Source: Ascarosepion bandense
Lineage: Eukaryota; Mollusca; Cephalopoda; Sepiida; Sepiidae
Direction of reading: 5' to 3'
Assembly: GCA_037127315.1 (NCBI GenBank)
Contig: JBBBDQ010001685.1
Location: 717,710 to 781,709 of the forward strand
DNA: 64,000 bases
Below, in pieces: positions 43,076-52,600 of this stretch (within the stretch, counting starts at the first letter, position 1; the number at the start of each line of letters is the position of its first letter). The position numbers and the translations under genes were made by a program. The notes under the pieces are model-generated. The model ran no database searches. It had not been told where the DNA came from and saw nothing but the letters and a program-made list of their open reading frames with translations.

Positions 43076-43950
43076 CGTTAAATAATGTGAATTTGTTGGT
43101 ATAAGGACTTCTAATACAGATAGAACCTTACTTTTTTTCCTTTACTTCTTTTTCAAAGAGATTTAAATTTTTGCAGATTGAAAACAAATTTGAGAGTTTT
43201 AGAGATTAACAAAGATGGCCGACCAAGAAGCATACCCCAGGATTGAACAGAGGTCAGTTATAAAGTTTTTGGTTGCTGAAGGGTGCAAACCAATTGAAAT
43301 TCATAGGAGAATGTCAACTGTGTATGGTGCCACACGTTTCAGCCAAAACAATGTCTACAAGTGGGCTAAATTGTTTAAAGAAGGACGGAGCAGTGTTGAG
43401 GATGAAGACAGACCTGAGGAGGCATACAGAAGTGAGGTCTCCTTTAGGTAATCGAATCAGTCAATGACCTCATTCAGTCTGACAGTGCCAACTACTGTGA
43501 ACTGCTGAGACAGGTCAAGAAAGACATAATGAACAAACGTAGAGGTCATTAGTCACATGGAGTCGTCTTGCATCAAGACAAAGCAAGGCTTCACACAGCA
43601 GCCTAAGCGGTGCAGACCATCAACGAGCTGGGCTGGGAACTGCTCCCTCATCCACCTTACAGCCTTGCCTCTTCAGACTTTCACCTGTTTGGTTCCTTGA
43701 AAGCGTTCACGAGAGGTACGAATTTGAAGGTGACGATGAAATCAAAAATGCTGTGAGCGATTTGGCTAAGACATCAGTCCAAAGATCTTTACGCTGAGGA
43801 AATACGGAAGCTTGTGCACAGATGGGAAAAGTGTGTGACACTGCTGAGAGACTAGGTTGAAAAATAAAAAAAAGTAAGCTTCTATCTGTATTAGAAGTCA
43901 TTGTACCGAAAACTTCACCTTATTTATTGAATGAGTCTCGTATATAACTT
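43076..43950 (+). mobile_element. Mariner element, internal deletion derivative
   Basis: Terminal inverted repeats share ACTTCTAATACAGATAGAA (43109 and complement near 43890), extending outward to AATAAGGTGAA-like sequence. Total about 870 bases instead of about 1.3 kb. The left end is closely related to the one at 63782-64000. Confidence 0.8.
43215..43865 (+). pseudogene. Mariner-type transposase, deleted
   Basis: Intact N-terminal helix-turn-helix of about 72 residues (EQRSVIKFLVAEGCKPIEIH, NNVYKWAKLFKEGRSSVEDE), stop at 43449, then after a deletion GVVLHQDKARLHTAA (catalytic HQDNAR region, Asn to Lys), ELGWELLPHPPYSLASSDFHLF and a C-terminus near RWEKCVTLLRD. The start ATG at 43215 follows the 5' UTR. 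The segment with the first catalytic Asp is missing. Confidence 0.85.
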
Positions 43951-44003
43951 TGGCCTTAAAATACGCCCCAGTTTCCGATATCACTTCTTCATTGGAGCCA
44001 TAC

Positions 44004-44600
44004 ATATACTTTCAAACAAGTAAAGCAAGGTTTTGAAGGTTTTCTAACAGAGAATGGAATGTGTGACACTGAAATCTGAAGACGTTCTAGGAAGGCCAAA
44101 GGTGCATTCCAAAAGCTAAGCATAGTATTAAGAGAGAGAAAAATTAGTATTGAACTGTTACGCGATATCTGTCTTCCTGTATGGAAGCGAATGGTGCCAT
44201 GCAGAAAGACATGAGGAATCCTCAAAAAATGAAAAACAAGCAACAGAAATGTGATCTACAGAAAGATGCTGGGGATACCATGAAACGAAAACGACAAGAT
44301 TTTGGAGTCAATAGTATAAAAGGCAAACATATACTTAGAAAGAGGCAACTGAAAATTTTGGAAGCTCCTAATGAGGAAATGAGGCTTAGAAAATTTGGTA
44401 CTCACAGGATAGATAGAAGGAAAAAGGAAAGCAGTAAGTAACGTAATTAATAATCTTGAGTAAATGGATAATAGAACACGGTTTGGTGGAAATAACAAAA
44501 CGTCAAAACTTATTAAGAGCTAAAATGAATAGGAGACGAGGCTGACCATGATCACCCAAGTCCTGAAGGGACACGGCACATAAAAGAAGAAAGATGTAAT
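44004..44600 (+). mobile_element. RTE-type LINE, 3' part (copy 1 of a duplicated segment)
   Basis: Blocks matching RTE C-terminal ORF: FLTENGMCDTEI, KAKGAFQKLSIVLRER, then RRILRIPW-like, ending CCTGAAGGGACACGGCACAT. Frames broken. Confidence 0.7.
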
Positions 44601-44810
44601 TCGTATAACGCATTGTGCTACTTTTGATTTTTCGATGCATTGTATAAGCGTAACAGCGTCTAGAGTAGTATCGAGCTTAAAATAAAGTTCAGTAAATTTA
44701 TCGACATTGATTGATTAATCCGTAGAATACGACTTATAAACTCTTTGCAGGTTATTTGAAGCCAGAAAGTATTTTTAGATTGTAAGAATAATTTTTTTAG
44801 ATTATAATTT
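44601..44810 (+). repeat. Flank duplicated with the RTE copy
   Basis: GTATAACGCATTGTGCTACT to GATTGTAAGAATAA recurs at 47015-47200 with a few differences. Ends with a unit resembling 7735-7815. Confidence 0.8.
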
Positions 44811-44831
44811 GAATATTTTTTCTTTATGTTT

Positions 44832-45072
44832 TTAATCAATTCACCCCAGGAAAAGCAATAAAGCCACTAGGGCACAAAAGGTTACTGAGTGTAAAAGAAT
44901 ACGAAAAAGAAAACATTATTAAGGAGCTAGAACAATTAAAGAAGAGAAAACCGGAAGCCAGTAGATAACGATTGGCATTGTATTTAAATTCTTAGAGATT
45001 AGAGTTGGCTGGAAATCAAGAAGCTAGAAGATAATTCCACATGCAAGAAGTGCGACAAGAGAAAATCATTCC
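44832..45072 (-). mobile_element. CR1/jockey-like LINE, 3' end, diverged
   Basis: Plus reads TCAATTCACCCCAGGAAAAG, then AAGCCACTAGGGCACAAAAG (3' UTR complement) and CACATGCAAGAAGTGCGACA (SRTSRLWN region). Strongly decayed. Confidence 0.65.
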
Positions 45073-45164
45073 CGCAATGTTGTTTACGGCAGTTATCTTC
45101 TCCGTTCACATAAAAAACAGTAAACTAGATTCGGAATGAAAAATATCCGTTATTTTACGTTCTT

Positions 45165-45365
45165 TTCACAAATTCTGCATTCACAAAATTTCAAGTTTTT
45201 TCTTCACTAAGCATTTACAAATTGCTTCCTATCCTTTCTCAAATTTACAAGATAGTAACTCTTCATTTACGAGATTGCTTAGTCACCCATTCACAAAATT
45301 TCAAAATGCTTTAGTCTCCATTCACAAAATTGTTTACTCTCCTTTCAGAAAATTCCAGGATGTTA
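45165..45365. repeat. Degenerate CATTCACAAAATT tandem repeat
   Basis: ATTCACAAAATTTCA or close variants recur about seven times at ~28-base spacing. Confidence 0.65.
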
Positions 45366-45369
45366 AATC

Positions 45370-45775
45370 ACTATTCATGGCTTCTGCTCTGACGAACTTA
45401 AATCGCTGGTGCCACCTAGATGTGAATTTGCACGAGATAATAGATTGGCAACTAGGTCCCACCCTTTTACAGTGAAACTGATGAAATGTAACCGCAATTT
45501 CTACTCCAACAGCTTCTTTCCTCGCACTTCCCGCCTGTGGAATTCCGTACCGCATGCTTGCTTCTCCGACGGCTACAACCTCCAGGAGTTTAAATGTAAG
45601 GTCAATAGACACCTCCTAACACACTCACACCCATTCTCTCCAACTCTCTCCCTATGTACATCCTAAGTCGTCTATCACCCTCCTTCTGACATTTCCCATA
45701 CCCAATCCCTCTATGTAACCCCCTGCGCTATAGTGGCAGTGGAATGCCTTGCTTGGGGTGACACGATTAAAAAAA
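45370..45775 (+). mobile_element. CR1/jockey-like LINE, 3' end, second subfamily
   Basis: Encodes MASALTNLNRW in one frame and SNSFFPRTSRLWNSVPHACF, LQEFKCKVNRHLLTHSHPFS in another. 3' UTR CCCTGCGCTATAGTGGCAGT and TGACACGATTAAAAAAAA. Confidence 0.8.
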
Positions 45776-45936
45776 AATCACATTCCAATCAATTTTATTT
45801 TTCATTCACAAAATTCAGTAAGCTTATATAGCTTGATTCCCTTACTGTAACATTTGCATTTGGCCTGGATGCAATTTTCTATGTGTATATGTGTGTGTGT
45901 GTGTGTGTCTGTGTGTGTGTGAAGACACAAACATAC

Positions 45937-47015
45937 TTATACTTTCAAACAAGTAAAGCAATTTGAATATCTGGGAAGTTTTCTAACAGAGGAAGTAACG
46001 AAAGACATGACTTATCTCGGAATTCGAAACGAGCGCGAACGTTTCTTGTCTGCAAGATAATAACAAAAAACAAAAAACAAAAAACTGGCGGCTGTTGAAG
46101 ACACAATTTATGCCTGCCTATTTCGTCCAAAACGAGACGACATTTGCACACATGAAAATTTTGGCGTCTCGAAATGGCATAAAACGCAGGTGCCAACGCT
46201 GGTGCGGAGTCAAGATTTTTTTTGGCGGATTGCGCGTGTCGAAGTTACGGATCGACAGTCAGACTGACAAAGAGGAATTAAGAGCGGATTAGTTGGTTTC
46301 TGTTTCACCACTGCCCAGTATAACGGGCAGAGAAAAGGAAACCTGAAATCCATTTCCTTGAGGAGACCAAAGAAAGAAGGAATGAAAAACAGAAGGCCAG
46401 CCGGCGAGCAAGCCTCACACTGAACTTTTTGCTCCCCCCACCTCATCATCATTCATCTTTTATTTATACTACAGTGAATGGAATGTGCGACACTGAAATC
46501 CGAAGACGTGCTGGGAAGTCCAAAGGAGCTTCCCAAAAGCTAAGCATAGTATTAAGAGATAGAAAAATTTTGTTAGTATTGAACTGTTACGCGATATCTG
46601 TCTTCATGTAAGGAAACGAATGGTGCCAGACATAAGGAATCCCCCCAAAAATGAAGAACAAGCAACAGAAATGTGATTCTACAGAAAGATGCTGAGGATA
46701 CCATGGACTGAAAACGATGAGATTTTCAATAAAATAGTCACAAAAGAAAACATATACTTAGAAAGAAGTAACTGAAAATTTTGGAAGCACGTACTGAGGA
46801 AATTTGGTTTAGAAAACTTGATACTCACAGGACAGATTGCGGGAAAATGAAAGCAGTAAGTAACGTAATTAATGAGCTTGAGTAAATACATAATAGTTTG
46901 GGGAAAATAACAAAAAGTCAAAACTTATTAAGAGCTAAAAGGAACAGGAGACGAGGCTGGTAATGTTCATCCAAGTCCTGAAGGGACACGGCACATAAAA
47001 AAGAAAAATTTAGTT
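45937..47015 (+). mobile_element. RTE-type LINE, 3' part (copy 2) with 480-bp insert
   Basis: Starts CTTTCAAACAAGTAAAGCAA as in copy 1, but better preserved (QFEYLGSFLTE). At 45991-46472 an unidentified insert separates TTCTAACAGA from GAATGGAATGTGCGACACTG. Continues to the same 3' end at about 47005. Confidence 0.7.
45991..46472. other. Unidentified insertion in RTE copy
   Basis: About 480 bases, absent from the duplicate at 44063, flanked by ACAG on both sides. GC content is higher than its surroundings. No family recognised. Confidence 0.5.
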
Positions 47016-47244
47016 CGTATAACGCATTGTGCTACTTTTGATTTTTGCATTGTATAAGCGTAACAGCGTCTAGAGTAGTATCGAGCTTAAAATAAAGTTC
47101 AGTAAATTTATCGACATTGATTGATTAATCCGTAGAGTACGACTAAACTATTTGCAGGTTATTTAAAACCAGAAAATATATTTCGATTGTAAGAATTTTT
47201 TTGAGATGATAATAATTTAATGATAAAATTCTTACTAATTAATC

Positions 47245-47530
47245 CATAGCTGGTGGGTGAAGAGGTAGATTCATATTTATCCCAAGAGAGTTTGTGCGGA
47301 AGGAACAACCGGAATTGAAACTTGGCTCATCGATTAATTCAGCTTTGGATGCGTAGAGAGTGCAATGGATAATTACTCTTCATAACCATTATTTATTATG
47401 CTACCCGCGCATCCAAACTTACCATACCTGGAATTTCAAAACATTCACCCATTCACTGGTAATGGCCAGGTTCGATTTTGCTTTACCTCGGTGATCGTAT
47501 GGAAACTGATGTGATGTGGCCATAGGGTAA
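47245..47530 (-). mobile_element. 5S-tRNA chimeric SINE, diverged copy
   Basis: Minus strand: 5S-derived head (47525-47421), then GGATGCGCGGGTAGCATAAT and a tRNA-like part with B-box-like GTTTCAATTCC, then SINE body (AATCTACCTCTTCACCC). Same order as 50915-51322. Confidence 0.6.
47421..47525 (-). pseudogene. 5S rRNA-derived sequence, diverged
   Basis: Minus strand aligns along most of 5S rRNA: CTATGGCCACATCACATCAG, CGATCACCGAGGTAAAGCAA (box A region), GAACCTGGCCATTACC, GAATGGGTGA (box C region) and AATTCCAGGT. About 70-75% by eye. Confidence 0.65.
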
Positions 47531-47747
47531 ATTTCTCGGATAGCTGGTGAGAATCAACTTCTTTTTCTTCTTCAATGGACCTTGTTCGTTCAGGACGTAG
47601 CCGATCATGGCCTTCCACGTCTGCCTACCTCTAGTGGCTCTCAGCACGCGTTCTCCTGTAACATTTCGCAGCCCCCGTTCTGTTATACACCTGCTTAGGC
47701 CTTCAAATATGTTATCCGCTGCTTGCCTCTGTCTATTTTTCCCTCTA

Positions 47748-47869
47748 TGTTAGTATCAGGTTCTCCAAGCCCTCCTTCCTCATTGCCTGTTAGTATCAGG
47801 TTCTCCAAGCCCTCCTTCCTCATTGCCTGTTAGTATCAGGTTCTCCAAACGCTCCTTCCTCATTGCATG
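47748..47869. repeat. 40-bp unit x3 within RTE
   Basis: TTAGTATCAGGTTCTCCAA recurs at exact 40-base spacing (47750, 47790, 47830). As 40 is not a multiple of 3, each copy shifts the frame. Confidence 0.9.
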
Positions 47870-48092
47870 ATTCAAGAACTTCAGTTGTCTCGTCCTGATG
47901 CTCAATATTAATTTCCTTTTCGTTTCCATTCTTTCCAACACCTCGTCATTGCTCACATGCTCGGTCCACGATATCCGTAGCACCATATTTCAGCTGCTTC
48001 AAGTTTTCTCTTCTTCTTTGTTAATATTATCTAATATTTACAGCCATATTCTAATAATATTGTTAATATTATCCAATATTCACTGCCATATT

Positions 48093-48134
48093 CTACTAGA
48101 TTGCTATGTGTGACATCACATAGCAATCTAGTAG
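48093..48134. repeat. Perfect 18-bp-arm palindrome
   Basis: CTACTAGATTGCTATGTG, six bases, exact complement. Confidence 0.9.
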
Positions 48135-48300
48135 TCTCTTCTTTGTTTCTAGTGAAAGTTTCCTGAGTCTTTATACTTTATTCAGCTTCTGGAATGCGTC
48201 CTTCGCCATGCCCATTCGCCTTCGGATTTCTGTGTCGCACTTTCCGTCTTCGGTTAGAACACTTTCCAGATATGTCAATTTTTGTACCTGCTTTTAATAT

Positions 48301-48738
48301 CCCCCACCTGTATTTGGCATTTTGGGTTGCTCTTTAGTACGTAGAAGAATATATTTAGATTGGAAGCAGGATTAGCACGACTAATCACAATCTCGACCAA
48401 GGATGCATCCCGGTCGTTTTCCGGTTTATAAGTGGTTGGAAAAATGCATTTGCAATGTATTGATTAAACTTCCAGCATAATGAGAGAAACGACAAGCCAT
48501 TTCTTCTAACTAAACCAATAACACGAAAACCAGTTACTCCAGTCTACGTACGATGATTGTATCCAAAACAAGCATTAAAAGCTCCCGTGATTACAATTTT
48601 AGAACGATCGTTAAAAAGTAGCTTCGATGAAAAAAATAAAAATAAGCATCTAGTGGGACTCAAAATCAAATCGTATCATATAGAATATGTCTTACAACGA
48701 CAGCTGCTTTAACTATTAGGTTACGAAGGCCATCGACT
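48301..48738. other. No gene seen
   Basis: No recognised repeat. Confidence 0.5.
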
Positions 48739-48794
48739 TTGGTCATTAAAAATCTAACAAAATCTTCTTAATGAGCCGTTGTATATATTTGCGT

Positions 48795-48839
<45 letters not shown>

Positions 48840-48862
48840 CCACACACACACACACACACACG

Positions 48863-48925
<63 letters not shown>

Positions 48926-48983
48926 CACACAAATATATACAACGGCTCATTATAAAGATTTTGTTAGATTTTTAATGACCAAG
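48739..48983. repeat. Inverted repeat enclosing TA/CA microsatellites
   Basis: Arms of ~55 bases (48739-48796 and 48926-48983) share AATGAGCCGTTGTATATATT / complement and AAAAATCTAACAAAATCTT / complement. Between them lie (TA)n, (CA)n with CG interruptions, and (TA)n. Confidence 0.85.
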
Positions 48984-49400
48984 GCATTAATTGTGTATTT
49001 AGGCAGCAATTTCTCTTTTATGCAATTTTCATTAAAAATAACTAAAAAGTATTGTGTTTAAGCTTTTATATAATTTTTCTTGTGATCTTAATTTTTTTTT
49101 TTTTCAAAAGTTAAATTATACAAACATTATCCGAATGTTGAATTTATCCAATCGCTTTTGGCTAAACTTTCATCCATTATCCAAGATTAATTTTATTTTA
49201 CTTTTAACAGAATATATAGATTTTTTTTAGTCTCTATCTAGAGTTAGAAAAATGTTATATTTTCCAAACACGGCCAGTACATTGTGGCTGTGTTCATAGT
49301 TGATATTATTGAGTATTAGCTTTTTTATTATTAATAAGTCTTCCATTATTTTTAAAGATTTTTGCATGTGGATGATGCTATTATATTTGTTATTATCGGC
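48984..49400. other. No gene seen
   Basis: AT-rich. Confidence 0.5.
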
Positions 49401-49403
49401 GAG

Positions 49404-49511
49404 TATAATATTGATAGATCTTCGTATAATATTGATAGATCTTCGTATAATATTGATAGATCTTCGTATAATATTGATAGATCTTCGTATAATATTGATA
49501 GATCTTCGTAG
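49404..49511. repeat. 21-bp minisatellite x5
   Basis: AATATTGATAGATCTTCGTAT repeated five times without change (quoted unit is split as AATATTGATAGAT + CTTCGTAT). Being divisible by 3 it reads open on both strands, giving repeating seven-residue motifs that are not a real protein. Confidence 0.95.
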
Positions 49512-49669
49512 GTCTCTATGTGCATTTAAATGAAACCTAATAGAAACATGAGCAGATAAATGTAACATTCAGAAATTTTTATATCAATTATCTACTGAAA
49601 TAAATTGAGATCACATAAAAAAAATTACCACAACACCTTGTCTATGATTTTAACAAAACTTGCATTTAC

Positions 49670-49710
49670 ACACACACACACACACACACACGCACGCACA
49701 CACACACACA

Positions 49711-49770
<60 letters not shown>
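49670..49770. repeat. (CA)n followed by (TA)n
   Basis: CA tract with two CG interruptions, then TA tract. Confidence 0.95.
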
Positions 49771-49772
<2 letters not shown>

Positions 49773-49888
49773 CATGCAGTGTGTGTATAGAAAAATCCAA
49801 AGGAGTATTCTGTACATGCAGTGGTAAGATAACTCTCTAAGAGAGCTCTAAACATATATGCATATAAATACATATAGAGCAAATATAA

Positions 49889-50129
49889 GAAAAATTAATG
49901 CAGACATGTTATTTCATGGTAAATCGGAAATGCAGGCCTATTTCAGGTGAACCATCATCAGCTTCTGTCTTTATTTTACAAAGGATTTTACACAAAAAAA
50001 TTAAAAAATCAAAACATCTAAATAATAATAATTTTTTTTGTGAAATAAAGACGGAAGCTGATGATGGTTCGCCTGTAATCGGCCCACACTTCCGATTCAC
50101 CATGAAATAACGTGTCTGCCTTAGTTTTT
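49889..50129. repeat. Inverted repeat, ~90-bp arms
   Basis: Left 49889-49979, right 50041-50129; share CATCATCAGCTTCTGTCTTT / complement and TATTTCATGGTAAATCGGAA / complement. A (TA)n tract (50133-50161) follows. The two mirror-image 64-70 residue frames arise from this symmetry. Confidence 0.85.
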
Positions 50130-50163
<34 letters not shown>

Positions 50164-50223
50164 ATATTTGCAACGTTCAAAAAATTAATTTAAAACAGTG
50201 CTCAATATAAAAATAGAGCAATG

Positions 50224-50294
50224 AATTGTACATTTTGTTTTAACATTGAAAGAATAACCGTTGTTCTTTCAATGTCGAAACAAAATGTACAATT
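50224..50294. repeat. Hairpin, 35-bp arms
   Basis: AATTGTACATTTTGTTT pairs with AAACAAAATGTACAATT; CATTGAAAGAA pairs with TTCTTTCAATG. The loop is about one base. Shares GTCGAAACAAAATG with the hairpin at 41092-41163. Confidence 0.85.
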
Positions 50295-50297
50295 TTG

Positions 50298-50914
50298 TAG
50301 TAGATTGTAATTTGTGCATGTTCTAAAGTAGGTACCCCCATTAAATTATTAGAACAAACAGCATAGTATGAATAAAAAGGTCCAAAACATAATTAAAACG
50401 AATTTCTTCCATCAAAATGATTTATAATATTATTAAGAGAAAAGTTCAAAGTAATCTTTACTTATTTTTAAAAATTTTTTAATCCCTTTTAATATGTTCG
50501 AAATTTTGGCAGAAAATTTTGTTTTGATTTGAGTTAGCCGGTAACCAAAACGTTACGACTGTTTAGAATGGAAAACGTAATGATTACATCAACCACTTTT
50601 TTCCGGTGACATTAATTTAGAAATTCTCGCAAAAATCAAATAATAGTCGGATTTTAATGAAACTTTCAGTAATCATTCCCAAATGAATGAAATTATTTTT
50701 GAAATTATTACTTTTTAAGAATTATTTTTCTCTTTCCGACCTTTCTTTCCATAGACGAAATGTCGTTAGCCTTTGGTACTCTAACGATATTTCCATGGAA
50801 AATGCTCTGATCAGATCCACCAGTTTAGACATATACAACTAACCCCTACCTGTACCTGTTTCAGCATTCATCCTGGCCGGGTTGAGCCGGCTTCCTCCCA
50901 AGCGATGGAGAAAG
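50298..50914. other. No gene seen
   Basis: AT-rich, no recognised repeat. Confidence 0.5.
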
Positions 50915-51322
50915 ATTCACTGGGATTTGTTTAAGGACAGAGTCCCAAGTCCTACAGACATTTTAATTATCCCGCAACAGTTTGCCAATACCTGTTGCGG
51001 TAGACTGGTTGCCAGCCAAGGCTATAAAACCCAATCTGTCCAGTTATTTAACCCATAACTGGAGGGAAGGGACGAACTAATACCTTTCCCAAGGATATTA
51101 GCGCGTAAGGGATTGCAGGGCATTCAACTGGAATTCAAACTCGGCTTCCTGATTTCTCTTCCGAGCCGGTATCCACTGCACCACAATGCACATTCGTCAA
51201 GAAACGCTTACAGAACTGTTATTCCCAAGTGGGCATCCGTCTAAGTGCTGACCAGGCTCAACGTTGCTTAGCTTCGGTGATCGGACGAGAACCGGTGTAT
51301 TTAACGTGATATGACCGTAAAC
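50915..51322 (-). mobile_element. 5S-tRNA chimeric SINE, best copy
   Basis: Minus strand in order: nearly complete 5S-derived head (51322-51214), linker CGTTTCTTGACG, tRNA-derived part (ATGTGCATTGTGGTGCAGTG, B-box GAGTTTGAATTCC), body shared with SINE family I (TTGGGAAAGGTATTAG, ATAACTGGACAGATTGGG), then a distinct tail GTAGGACTTGGGACTC, CCTTAAACAAATCCCAGTG. It may be partly mosaic with family I near 50990. Confidence 0.8.
51214..51322 (-). pseudogene. 5S rRNA-derived sequence
   Basis: About 109 of ~120 bases of 5S rRNA: ACGGTCATATCACGTTAAAT, ACCGGTTCTCGTCCGATCAC, GAAGCTAAGCAACGTTGAGC (box A), CTGGTCAGCACTTAGACGG, CTTGGGAATA. Substitutions in box C (GGATGCCCACT for GGGTGACCGCC) and absence of the exact 3' end argue against a functional gene; it is the head of a SINE. 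Confidence 0.85.
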
Positions 51323-51704
51323 AACTAAGAACCGAATTGTCTCGCACACAATGTTGAATCAGGCTCATTTCTTTCGTATTCCAATAGTAAGGAGGAAGTT
51401 GCATTTGGACAGTTTCCTATCATGAACTGCTCCTTTTTTTGGGGTGGGAACAGACTCTGTCGTGGGTGCTTCTCCAATCACTTCAACCTCAACCTCTTCA
51501 ATCTAGGCCAACATTTATTTCAATTTGAAATGTTTGTTGGTTGGTTGGTGGTTTTGTTTTTATGGCATATCAACATCGGCGGGTCATTTATTGCCAACTA
51601 AATTTTATTTATTTATTGCTGGTAATTTCTATTTCTTTCAACAATTTATTGTTGTTTTTATATAAGTTTTGTGTCTAGTAATACTTTTTTCTTTTTCTGT
51701 TATC
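51323..51704. other. No gene; one diverged ~80-bp unit at 51540-51610
   Basis: TTGGTTGGTGGTTTTG, GGCATATCAACATCGG and GGGTCATTTATTGCC resemble the array unit of 8333-9125. The rest is unassigned. Confidence 0.55.
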
Positions 51705-51932
51705 AAGATTCATTGGGATTTGTTTTTAAGGGCAGGGTCCCCATGTCCTACCCTATTATTTAACCCATAACTGGTGGGAGGGGACGGATTAATACCTTTC
51801 ACAAGGGTACCAGTGCTTAAGTGAATGCAGGGTATTCAACTGGAATTCGAACTCGGCTCACCGATTTCTCGATATCCACTGCGCCACTCGCACATCCGTC
51901 ACAAAACGCACCTGGTATTCCCAAGCGGTCAC
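51705..51932 (-). mobile_element. 5S-tRNA chimeric SINE, 5S head truncated
   Basis: Minus strand: 22 bases of 5S 3' end (GTGACCGCTTGGGAATACCA), linker GTGCGTTTTGTGACGG, tRNA-like ATGTGCGAGTGGCGCAGTGG, B-box GAGTTCGAATTCC, body, and the same distinct tail (GTAGGACATGGGGACCCTG, CCTTAAAAACAAATCCCAAT) as 50915-51322. Confidence 0.8.
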
Positions 51933-51954
51933 GATTTTAAATGTGTTCGATGCT

Positions 51955-52600
51955 GTATTTGAAAATTTGAATGATCCGTTTCTTGATCGAATATTGAATT
52001 GTGATGAGAAATAAACACTTTATGACAATTCTAAAGGATCAGTTCAATGGATTGATCCACAATGGCAAAAGAATTCTCTCGAAAACCGAAATTGCGCCAA
52101 CAGGTTATGGTGACTGTCTGATAGTCCGGCGTTGTATATTACAACTTTCTCAAAGCCAGTCAGAACACAACTGCCAACTGGAATTGGTTCATTGACGAGG
52201 TTCAATTCTACTTCTTGAAAGTGCTCTCGGCCACAAGATGCCAGAGTGACACTGCTGGATCTCACTGACTTAGTATATGAGGATTTGCCACATCCACCAT
52301 ATTTGCTTTGCCGCCAACTGACAATTACTACTCGGTGTTTCACCCGAACACAATCTTGTCGGACTTTCTGCTTTTGGGCGAGGAGCTCGTCTGAGGAAAA
52401 GTAGACAAGACCGGAACCCGCCCGTGTGGAATCTACGGGGAATTTTTGCAAGAGCTTACGAGTTCGGATTTCCCACATAAAAATAGGCCTTTTGCCACAT
52501 CCTGCCTCTGTAGGAAGGTCAAAGGCACCCCTCCATTGACTACTACTTTTCAAGTTTATTGACAATTTTTAAGACTAAAGAAACTGCAATGGAATTATTT
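51955..52600 (+). pseudogene. Mariner transposase fragment (Hsmar1-like lineage)
   Basis: Plus strand reads FENLNDPFLDRILNCDEK, stop, TLYDNSKGSVQWIDPQW: the first catalytic Asp region (CDEKW.LYDN...SAQW.D). Later LPHPPY near 52285 corresponds to the LPHPPYSPD segment. The 173-residue minus-strand frame over 52044-52565 is antisense to this and is not a gene. Confidence 0.6.

Larger units (their letters stand above)
47565..48300 (-). mobile_element. RTE-type LINE, 3' part
   Basis: Minus strand encodes VLRISWTEHVSNDEVLERME and KRKLILSIRTRQLKFLNHAM, KERLENLILTGNEEGG, then 3' end with GTCCTGAACGAACAAGG and AAGAAGAAA. A 40-bp unit coding for part of RKE..LENLILTGNE is triplicated at 47748-47869. 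Confidence 0.8.

Noticed and set aside
51214..51322. Functional 5S rRNA gene
   Set aside because: Box C region is altered, the exact ends are missing, and three further copies show the same fusion to a tRNA-like SINE, so it is a SINE head.
52044..52565. 173-residue minus-strand frame
   Set aside because: Antisense to a mariner transposase remnant (catalytic CDEK...LYDN region on plus). No domain recognised in the minus-strand translation.
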